From contig NZ_ABIC01000008.1 of the NCBI RefSeq assembly GCF_000172075.1, forward strand, positions 62,001 to 126,000: a stretch of DNA of 64,000 bases, in the 5' to 3' direction. The position numbers and the translations under genes are program-made. The first letter of the stretch is position 1; each line of letters opens with the position of its first letter. The notes under the pieces were generated by a model, which saw only the letters and a list, made by a program, of their open reading frames with translations, had not been told where the DNA came from and did not search any database. The stretch is from Shewanella benthica KT99 (GTDB taxonomy: Bacteria; Pseudomonadota; Gammaproteobacteria; Enterobacterales; Shewanellaceae). Positions 57,029-64,000 of the stretch are shown piece after piece.

Positions 57029-59214
57029 CGCGCTACTCCTTGAATCTTGCCACTTGTAACCGTCATATTGCCGAGGCATTGCTTCTTCACCCCATAGAGG
57101 AGATCACACACCACCTCTGGCGTAATAGGGATCGATGAAATAGGCAGGCCGATAGCACTCTCAACCGCGGCACAATAAGCCGCAGCGCCGCCATTATGGG
57201 TCAACTCGCCTCCCCCTTTAGCGCCCTTAGGCCCATATTTGTAAGGATTATCGACTAATGCGCTGCTGATCGCGGGCACATCCATCGACGTAGGTATCAC
57301 ATAATCGGCCATGGTGATTTGTTGGAATTTACCCTCACTGTCTAAGGTCATCCGCTCTAAACTGCCATAGCCCAGCGCCTGGACAAAGCCACCATCTATC
57401 TGGCCCTTAAATACCATTTCATCTATCGCATGGCCCACATCATAAACGGCCCACAGGCCGGTGATCTCAGTTTCCCCCGTGGCTGGGTCCAACTCGATCT
57501 CAACGATATTCATGCCATAACTGGTCACCTGATAGGCATTTCCCTCAAACTTTTCTTGATCCCATTTATGGTAACTGGGCTTTTTATAATCTTCTTCGAC
57601 GCATTGCTCGGTACCATTTATCCAGATACCGGCCAATTTCTTTGCGGCGACCTCGATAAGGTAGCCCACAATGACAATTGAACGCGATGCGACTGTGGGT
57701 CCGGAATCAGGCACCACACCGGTATCGGCGGCTGCGAGTCTGACTGAGGTTAATGGCACTTTCAGCGCATCGGCGACAATTTGACAAAATGTCAGGCTGA
57801 GTCCTTGGCCTAAATCTGTGTTAGAGACCTGAATCTCAACCTCATTATCGGCCCCCTTCACCAGACGCACTTTGGCCTTGACTAAGGTATCTTCGAGATC
57901 CCCGGCGAAACCACAGCCATGCTGAAACATGGCCAAGCCGATCCCTTTTAGCTTGTCACTCTTGTTTGATTGCTGACGGTAAGCTTTGGCCTTCTCATGG
58001 TAATCACTGGCCTCACAGATCTGCTCATACATCTGCTCGAGCACTAAGTCACCAAAGATGCTAGCCCCGGTTAACGTCGTCGAGTCAGTGTTTAACAGAT
58101 GATCATGTTTAAAGTCCGCCGGCTCCAAGCCAAGTTGCTTGGCAACATGACTGAGGTGGGTCTCTATGCCGAAGCAAGTTTGCGGGGAGCCAAAGCCTCT
58201 AAAGGCACCGTTAGGTGAGGTGTTTGTCGCCCAAGCTGTTGCATCGACTCGCACATTGTCAATCTCGTAGACATTGATACAACTGGTGATCGCCCTCTGT
58301 AGCACTATGCCCGATAGACTCAGGTAAGCCCCCGAGTTTATGTCTATCTTCACTTCCATGGCGACTATCTTGCCCTGTTTATCGACTCCGGTGCGGTAAT
58401 GAAAATCGATAGGGTGGCGCTTCGAGGTGAAGGCGATATCTTCACTACGAGGCAAGATGAGTCTTATGGGCTGACCCACACGCTCAACCGCAACACATAA
58501 GGCACCGGCAAGCACATCGGGATAGTCCTCTTTGCCACCGAAACCACCGCCGGTGGTGGCCTGAATCACTCGTACCTTATTGTGACCCAGCACCACAGAG
58601 ATACAATGATGCACATACCAGGGACACTGCATCGAGCCTTCGATAACAATCTTGCCATCCTGTGGATAGCCAACCATGCCTTGTGGCTCCAGGTACATAT
58701 GCTCCTGATAGCTGGTAGACAGCGTCTCTTCGAAGATATGCTCAGCCTGGGCAAAGCCGCTGTTCACATCACCTTTATTGATCCTGTGGCTATCAAATTT
58801 ATTATCTTGTCCATGGATGGCACCATCGGTGAGTTTTTGTGAATCAGGGAGGGTGAAGGCAGGTGTAAGAGGTTGATATTCTACGTGTATGGTGTCTAAG
58901 ATCTGCTCGAGAACCTTAATTTCAGGTCCTACCACAAGTAAGATAATTTGACCTAGATAACGCACTTCTTCATCGGCAAAAACGGGCCAATCCGCCTCCA
59001 CCATCTGCAGCACGTTGCGCCCTGGCACGTCTTTAGCGCCAAAGACAAAGTAGCCTTCGGGTAAGTCCGGTAGCCTAATACTTTCGATCTTACCTCTTGG
59101 GCATGAAGAGCGAAACAAGCGCCCTTCCAAAAGATTATCGAAATGACGGTCGGCAATAAACTTCGCATCTCCGGTAGCTTCTTGCCATTTAAATTGCGTT
59201 TTATCCCTTTTCAT
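57025..59214 (-). CDS. xdhA: Xanthine dehydrogenase molybdenum subunit
   Basis: Molybdopterin-binding catalytic subunit, 729 aa (E. coli XdhA 752). GDAKFIADRHFDNLLEGRL begins the first domain, and TTGGGFGGKEDYPDVLAGA and GAFRGFGSPQTCFGIE are cofactor-site motifs. It is expected to oxidise hypoxanthine or xanthine, feeding electrons through XdhC and XdhB. It lies 181 bp after ssnA with a possible promoter in the gap. Confidence 0.94.
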   Translation of the reverse strand: MKRDKTQFKWQEATGDAKFIADRHFDNLLEGRLFRSSCPRGKIESIRLPDLPEGYFVFGAKDVPGRNVLQMVEADWPVFADEEVRYLGQIILLVVGPEIKVLEQILDTIHVEYQPLTPAFTLPDSQKLTDGAIHGQDNKFDSHRINKGDVNSGFAQAEHIFEETLSTSYQEHMYLEPQGMVGYPQDGKIVIEGSMQCPWYVHHCISVVLGHNKVRVIQATTGGGFGGKEDYPDVLAGALCVAVERVGQPIRLILPRSEDIAFTSKRHPIDFHYRTGVDKQGKIVAMEVKIDINSGAYLSLSGIVLQRAITSCINVYEIDNVRVDATAWATNTSPNGAFRGFGSPQTCFGIETHLSHVAKQLGLEPADFKHDHLLNTDSTTLTGASIFGDLVLEQMYEQICEASDYHEKAKAYRQQSNKSDKLKGIGLAMFQHGCGFAGDLEDTLVKAKVRLVKGADNEVEIQVSNTDLGQGLSLTFCQIVADALKVPLTSVRLAAADTGVVPDSGPTVASRSIVIVGYLIEVAAKKLAGIWINGTEQCVEEDYKKPSYHKWDQEKFEGNAYQVTSYGMNIVEIELDPATGETEITGLWAVYDVGHAIDEMVFKGQIDGGFVQALGYGSLERMTLDSEGKFQQITMADYVIPTSMDVPAISSALVDNPYKYGPKGAKGGGELTHNGGAAAYCAAVESAIGLPISSIPITPEVVCDLLYGVKKQCLGNMTVTSGKIQGVAR

Positions 59215-59395
59215 AACGTTCTCTTCTTAGCTGTATTTGTGGTATTGCACCAGATACGTATTGCTAATTAGTGCACCCATGGGCGATACCAAATGAAACA
59301 CAATAATGAAAAAGGGAAAAAGTACCTGCTGTTAATATCGAGAGGCTCAATGCCTCTGTGAGCAATACTTCTCCCCTATTTCAAACGCTTAATTG
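59215..59395. other. Gap between ssnA and xdhA
   Basis: 181 bp with a short stem (AGAGGC, 59341-59346, with GCCTCT, 59352-59357) near the ssnA end and AT-rich DNA before xdhA. It may hold a weak terminator and an internal promoter. Neither is certain. Confidence 0.3.
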
Positions 59396-60724
59396 TTAAC
59401 TGAGCTTATCCATATTGGTCCAGAGACGTTGAGCGACTTTCCTTGCCTCGGCGTAGATTGGCGCAACATCGAATGGGAACTGGCGATCTTGGTAGACGAA
59501 GCGTCCCTCAACCATCACAGAGTTAACGTTACCGGCATTGATACCGAAGGCGATATGACCGGGTAAGTTATCTGCCAATAAAGGTGTAGGGCTCATGTAA
59601 TCTAAGATAGTAAGATCTGCCTTATTACCCGCTTCGAGTCGACCGAACTTAGCACCGAAATTCTTCGCTAAGATAGTATTACCCAACCATAAGTTACGCA
59701 GGAAGCTGTCGGGCCATAATGGTCCGCCACTGTCTCTGTGCTTGAAGAATGAGAACTTAAGTTCTTCAAACATATCGGCGCCGATACCGTCAGTGCCTAG
59801 CACGACATTATCGAACTTAGCCAGCTGATGGTTATAGCCCACATTGTTGTTCATATTCGAGCGTGCGTTATGAGCTAAAAAGCCGCCACGAGCATTCAAG
59901 ATCTCAATATCTTTGTCCGATAAGAACAGGCCGTGAGCCAGTAAGGTCTTATCATTGATTAGACCGAAGCTATCCAAACGCGCAACTATGTCTTGGCCAT
60001 AATGATGGTGACTGTGGGCCACATCATAGCGGTCTTCGGCTACATGCATATGGATACCACGACCCGTGACCTTGACGGCTTCGGCCATCATAGACAAGCC
60101 TTCATTGGTCACAGTAAACGGCGCATGGGCTCCGATATGGGCCTCAACCAGATAAGGTTCATCGCCCTTCTTCTTAGCCGCATCTATCAGCTGAGCGAAG
60201 GCGATATTTTCCTCGACGCCGGCTTGCATCTCTTTCATGCCAGCGTTTCTGTCAGTGACTTCGTAACAGGTCATGCCACGAAGACCGGCCTTAATGAAAC
60301 CGCTACGTAAGGTCTTAAGTGAGCCCGCGATATAGTTAGGTGATGCGTGGTGATCGATCACACTCGAACAACCATTCTTAATCGCTTCGAGTGAACAAAT
60401 TAGGCCACTGTAGTAGACCGCTTCCTCATCGAGGGCGAGATCCAGACGCCACCATAGGTTCTTCAGGATTGAGATAAAGTCGGGGCTAGGCTTAATATCA
60501 GCCATCACCCCTCTCGCTAGGCCAGAATAGAAGTGATTATGGGAACACACTATCCCAGGCATAACCAGTTTTCCTTTCATATCCGTCACTTCTGCTTGCG
60601 GATATTTACTGCGTAGGTTTGGCCCCACCTCTTTAATCGTAGTGCCATCAATAAGGATATCGACACCTTCTTTAACGAAACATGGTTCAAATTGAACAGC
60701 AGTTGCATTTTGTAATAAAATCAT
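59396..60724 (-). CDS. ssnA: SsnA amidohydrolase/aminohydrolase
   Basis: Metal-dependent aminohydrolase of 442 aa, the same length as E. coli SsnA. VMPGIVCSHNHFYSGLARGV supplies the metal-site His-x-His, and GVEENIAFAQLI, MHVAEDRYDVAHSHHHYG and LGTDGIGADMFEEL follow. SsnA's physiological substrate is not settled; in E. coli it is associated with ygfK, as here, where the two genes are 11 bp apart. An N-terminal composite domain and a C-terminal tail complete the typical fold. Confidence 0.94.
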   Translation of the reverse strand: MILLQNATAVQFEPCFVKEGVDILIDGTTIKEVGPNLRSKYPQAEVTDMKGKLVMPGIVCSHNHFYSGLARGVMADIKPSPDFISILKNLWWRLDLALDEEAVYYSGLICSLEAIKNGCSSVIDHHASPNYIAGSLKTLRSGFIKAGLRGMTCYEVTDRNAGMKEMQAGVEENIAFAQLIDAAKKKGDEPYLVEAHIGAHAPFTVTNEGLSMMAEAVKVTGRGIHMHVAEDRYDVAHSHHHYGQDIVARLDSFGLINDKTLLAHGLFLSDKDIEILNARGGFLAHNARSNMNNNVGYNHQLAKFDNVVLGTDGIGADMFEELKFSFFKHRDSGGPLWPDSFLRNLWLGNTILAKNFGAKFGRLEAGNKADLTILDYMSPTPLLADNLPGHIAFGINAGNVNSVMVEGRFVYQDRQFPFDVAPIYAEARKVAQRLWTNMDKLS

Positions 60725-60735
60725 AAGACTATTCC

Positions 60736-63700
60736 TTATTCACCTAGTTGACCAAGTAAGTAATCATGCTTGGTAACCACGAATTTGATGATGCGTGAAA
60801 TATCACTTAAGCTGTCAGGTAGCGTAAAATGCTTGCAGTCATCTAGCTCGCAGGTGTAGATCTCTTCATTGGCGCGAACCGTAAGACGCTCGTCTTCGAC
60901 GAGGAAGCCGCTATTTTTACTGGCGTTCATGTCTGCTAACGAGTTAAAGATGGTCAACTTGTCATGGTAAGGACGACCGTTCCACGGACAGAACTGAGCA
61001 CAGTTACCACACTCGTTACAGTAGGCATCGATATGCAGTATCTGGAACTTATCTTTAAAGCCCGGAACTGCCAGTGAGATATTGGCGCGGTTAGGACAGA
61101 CATCCACACACTTAGAGCAGACATATGAACACTCCAGGCAGCGCCTTGCTTCTTGCTCAACGAAGGCGTCCTGATCGTCGGAGCCGACCAGCTTAACTTG
61201 GATCTCGGCTTTTCGCTGGTAGATATCCTCAACATCAAAATCTGACTTAACGTGATACTGACACTCAATAACAGCCTCTTTAGCAAGAATTGATGTAGCC
61301 GCTTTGCGACCACCAGAAATCGCCGCAACGATAGATGAAGGGCCAGTGCTTGCGTCACCTATGAGGTACACATTCTCAAGGCCTGTCTCGCCGGTATCGG
61401 CAGAGACGATTGGCCAGCCGTCTTGACCCATAGGGATACCGATCTTGCTCAGCACATCGCAGTTACTCTGCTCACCGACCGCGGTGATTAGCGCATCGAC
61501 ATTGAGCTCAATAGTCCTATCGGTCGCCACTGGGCGGCGACGTCCCTTAGCATCTTTCTCACCTAGCTCCATCACGCGAGCGACAAGCTTGCCATCTTGG
61601 CTAAATGACTCAGGGTTAGTGAGGAACATGAACTGCACGCCAGCGGCTAATGCTTCATCATACTCATCTTTATAGGCTGGCATCTCGGCGACTGTACGAC
61701 GGTAAAGTACCGTGACTTGCTCAACGCCATCCACTTTAAGTGCAGCGCGAGCACTGTCCATTGCCGTGTTACCCGCACCAACTACGGCCACATGCTTACC
61801 CAGCTTGTTATCACCACTATCGAAGATACCATTATTGTACTGGGCCAAGAATTCGAGTGACTTGAATACGTTAGTGTTGCCACCTTCGAGTGAGATTGGG
61901 TTGCCTTTGTCGGCGCCTATGCCTACACAGATATACTTGAAGCCACTCGCACGCAGTGCATCGACAGTTAAATCTGTCTTACAGCCATACTCTATGTTCA
62001 CGCCATGGTTAGTGACAAACTCGATATCGTGCTCAATCGCTGCGGCAGGAATTCGAAAGTGAGGAATGATGTTCTTGACCACACCACCGGCATTGGCTTC
62101 TTTTTCAAAAATAGTAACCGGGTGACCCGCACGCGCTAAGAAGTAAGCCGCTGACAGACCCGCAGGACCGGCACCCAATACGGCGGCAGGCGCCTTGTCT
62201 GTCAGACTCGGCTGATGCCACTTAGCCTTATATTCATCCCAACCTTTCTCCAGAGCGATCTTCTTCATCTCTCGAATATTTAACGCGCCTTCATAGTCAC
62301 GACGAGTACAGTTATACTGACATTGATGATCACAGATCTGACCCGTGATGGCCGGCAGCGCATTACGTGAATAGATAACCTCGAGGGCCTCGGCATACTT
62401 TTTCTCGCCCATTAGGCGTAAATATTCTGGAATATCTTGGCTGATAGGACAGGCGGTAACACAAGGTGCAACCGAGCAGTCAGTTAGAGGCAAGGCCTTA
62501 TTAACTGTGATATCTTCGGGGCCACGCCACTCTTTTTGGGTGTAGTCGACCGTCAGTGATTTCTTCGCCAGCTCGGCTAGCTTAGGGATATTGACCTTAG
62601 TCATGCCCCACTCGCTGCTATTGGCAAGCTCGTTGACGCAATCGGTTAGGCGCATGTATCCACCAGGCTTAAGTAAGTCTGTCGCCATAGTGATGGGACG
62701 GATACCCGCTTCGAAGATCTCTTTAATATTAAACTTGCTCGCGCCACCTGAGTAGGAGATTGGCAATTCACCATCGAACTCAATTGAGAGTTCTAGCGCC
62801 ACATTGATGGAGAGGGGGAACAAGGCACGACCCGACATATACATCTCTTTATCGGGTAGACGGCCTTTCTTGTTGAGCGTACCTAAGGTGTTGGTCAGCT
62901 TAACGCCAAAGCCGATATTGAGCCTTTTACCTAGATCGACCAAACGATGCAGCATGGCTTTAGCCCCATCGATCTGTAGATCATGACTAAACGACTCTTC
63001 GCTCAGTACCACATGGGTAAAACCTGCATTATCTAAGATTGAACGTACACGCTTAAAACCTAATAAGGTTGGATTGAGTTTAACGAAGGTGTTTAACTTC
63101 TTCTCTTCAAGCATGTACTGACAGATGGCTTCAATCTCAGTTGGCGGGCAACCATGCATGGTTGAGAGGGTGACGCCCTTAGAGATCTGTGGAGAGATAG
63201 CGTTAAGCAGACCCTCGATTCGATTAGCCGCAAGTTTAACCCCGTATTTCTGCTCGAAGTCAGCTGCTGTAACGAAAGACTTGAGCTGTTCAATATACTG
63301 GGCAAACAAGGGGTGCCTGCTGGAGTCGATCATATTATCGATAAAGGCCTGCATAGGTGCAGTCTTGATGCCGTCCAGATCGTAGCCAACACTCATATTA
63401 AATACAAATGACTTCTCTTCACCGTCAGCAAGAGGCTGGAACACCTCTTCTAACAGGTAAAGCGCAACCCAAGCTTTAACATACTCATCATACGCCTTAG
63501 GTAAGGTGAATTCACTTGACCACTCGGTATTGTAACACTCATCTTCCGCATCAATACACGGCTTAGCAATCTCTAAGGTATCGAGCTTTTGAACCGTTTT
63601 TAGCTCCATAAAACGGCCGCCGGCTAACCATGAACAGATAATGTTCTGCGCTAGTTGGGTATGAGGACCCGCTGCGGGGCCTACGGGTGTTTGGCAATTC

Positions 63701-63846
63701 TCCCCCCAAACCGCGAGCTTATTAGCATCATTTTTACGATAAAACTGCTTGGCGGGGATCCCGAATATCGATTGACTCTGTTTGAACTCACTGAACATAC
63801 GATGAAGTAGTTCGTCAAACGGGACGGGACGCATGATGTCTCCCAT
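60736..63846 (-). CDS. ygfK: YgfK-type FAD/Fe-S oxidoreductase (putative selenate reductase subunit)
   Basis: Large protein of about 1,036 aa (E. coli YgfK 1,032). A dihydroorotate-dehydrogenase-like N-terminal half (CQTPVGPAAGPHTQLAQNI, GVTLSTMHGCPP) precedes a glutamate-synthase small-subunit-like half. The latter has a CPISQDIPEY / CDHQCQYNC Fe-S region, FAD site VLGAGPAGLSAAYFLARAGH and NAD site VAVVGAGNTAMDSARAAL. The C-terminal end has 4Fe-4S ferredoxin cysteines (CSYVCSKCVDVCP, CNECGNCAQFCP). The frame reaches 63903, but the ATG at 63846 (MGDIMRP) follows AGGAG by 8 nt. It is the first gene of the purine cluster. Confidence 0.94.
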   Translation of the reverse strand: MGDIMRPVPFDELLHRMFSEFKQSQSIFGIPAKQFYRKNDANKLAVWGENCQTPVGPAAGPHTQLAQNIICSWLAGGRFMELKTVQKLDTLEIAKPCIDAEDECYNTEWSSEFTLPKAYDEYVKAWVALYLLEEVFQPLADGEEKSFVFNMSVGYDLDGIKTAPMQAFIDNMIDSSRHPLFAQYIEQLKSFVTAADFEQKYGVKLAANRIEGLLNAISPQISKGVTLSTMHGCPPTEIEAICQYMLEEKKLNTFVKLNPTLLGFKRVRSILDNAGFTHVVLSEESFSHDLQIDGAKAMLHRLVDLGKRLNIGFGVKLTNTLGTLNKKGRLPDKEMYMSGRALFPLSINVALELSIEFDGELPISYSGGASKFNIKEIFEAGIRPITMATDLLKPGGYMRLTDCVNELANSSEWGMTKVNIPKLAELAKKSLTVDYTQKEWRGPEDITVNKALPLTDCSVAPCVTACPISQDIPEYLRLMGEKKYAEALEVIYSRNALPAITGQICDHQCQYNCTRRDYEGALNIREMKKIALEKGWDEYKAKWHQPSLTDKAPAAVLGAGPAGLSAAYFLARAGHPVTIFEKEANAGGVVKNIIPHFRIPAAAIEHDIEFVTNHGVNIEYGCKTDLTVDALRASGFKYICVGIGADKGNPISLEGGNTNVFKSLEFLAQYNNGIFDSGDNKLGKHVAVVGAGNTAMDSARAALKVDGVEQVTVLYRRTVAEMPAYKDEYDEALAAGVQFMFLTNPESFSQDGKLVARVMELGEKDAKGRRRPVATDRTIELNVDALITAVGEQSNCDVLSKIGIPMGQDGWPIVSADTGETGLENVYLIGDASTGPSSIVAAISGGRKAATSILAKEAVIECQYHVKSDFDVEDIYQRKAEIQVKLVGSDDQDAFVEQEARRCLECSYVCSKCVDVCPNRANISLAVPGFKDKFQILHIDAYCNECGNCAQFCPWNGRPYHDKLTIFNSLADMNASKNSGFLVEDERLTVRANEEIYTCELDDCKHFTLPDSLSDISRIIKFVVTKHDYLLGQLGE

Positions 63847-64000
63847 GGTAAATCTCCTGATTTCTGTGCTGTTGTTATCTACAAAGCCGCTACATTTCAT
63901 CAAGCAATGATAAGGACTCTTAAGTTAGGAATGACCTTTGTTAAGCAGACACGAGCAACTACCACGCCAAGGTGACATTTTTTACAAATAAGCAAAAAAA
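63847..64000 (-). promoter_or_regulatory. Region upstream of ygfK
   Basis: 154 bp before the first gene of the purine cluster, containing AGGAG (the ygfK ribosome site) and presumably its promoter. The sequence ends at the window edge and no specific operator could be named. Confidence 0.35.

Overview
The window reads as a chromosomal segment of a marine gammaproteobacterium, most likely a Shewanella or close relative. This rests on the protein families, their closeness to enterobacterial homologues, roughly mid-40s percent GC by eye, and the presence of IS1595-type and MITE-like repeats. Nearly every gene lies on the minus strand. The only clear plus-strand genes are a chemoreceptor and a dead transposase.

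Layout. (1) 1-15536: an ethanolamine-utilisation (eut) microcompartment operon, transcribed right to left as eutS-P-Q-T-D-M-(BMC-H paralogue)-N-E-J-G-A-B-C-L-pduS-pduT. A hairpin terminator follows, then eutH, which is cut by the window edge. It is a hybrid: the Fe-S cobalamin reductase PduS and the Fe-S shell protein PduT, normally found in propanediol compartments, sit where enteric operons carry eutK/eutR. EutQ contains an in-frame Thr-Ser-Pro minisatellite. (2) 15757-16775: a decayed IS1595-family element. (3) 17033-18913: a Cache-domain chemoreceptor. (4) 19108-31244: a very compact anaerobic cobalamin operon (cbiD-C-ET-L-G-sirC-like-K-H-F-cobA-cbiB-cobD-cobC) behind a cobalamin riboswitch at about 31394-31530. 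(5) 31850-43592: a complete type I-F CRISPR-Cas locus with cas1, cas2-3, csy1-4 and an array of 58 identical repeats and 57 spacers. (6) 44381-63846: a purine-salvage and catabolism cluster resembling the E. coli ygfK-ssnA-ygfM-xdhD-xanQ-guaD-ygfQ region, with added xdhABC-type genes, a Tsx-like outer-membrane channel and an embedded pyrBI pair.

How they fit together. Ethanolamine ammonia-lyase (EutBC) needs adenosylcobalamin. The neighbouring cob operon supplies the corrin ring, PduS and EutT reduce and adenosylate it, and EutA reactivates the lyase. EutE, EutG and EutD process acetaldehyde inside the shell. The purine cluster imports purines (Tsx, GhxQ-like, XanQ-like), deaminates guanine (GuaD) and oxidises hypoxanthine or xanthine (Xdh subunits). 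YgfK, SsnA, YgfM and XdhD form the less understood selenium/molybdenum-linked branch.

No wholly new system was found. The observations most worth a second look are the two overlapping CRISPR spacers that expose the CC PAM inside the array, the eut/pdu hybrid compartment, the EutQ minisatellite, the CbiG-ferredoxin fusion, the perfect inverted repeat in the CRISPR leader and the 268-bp MITE abutting pyrI.
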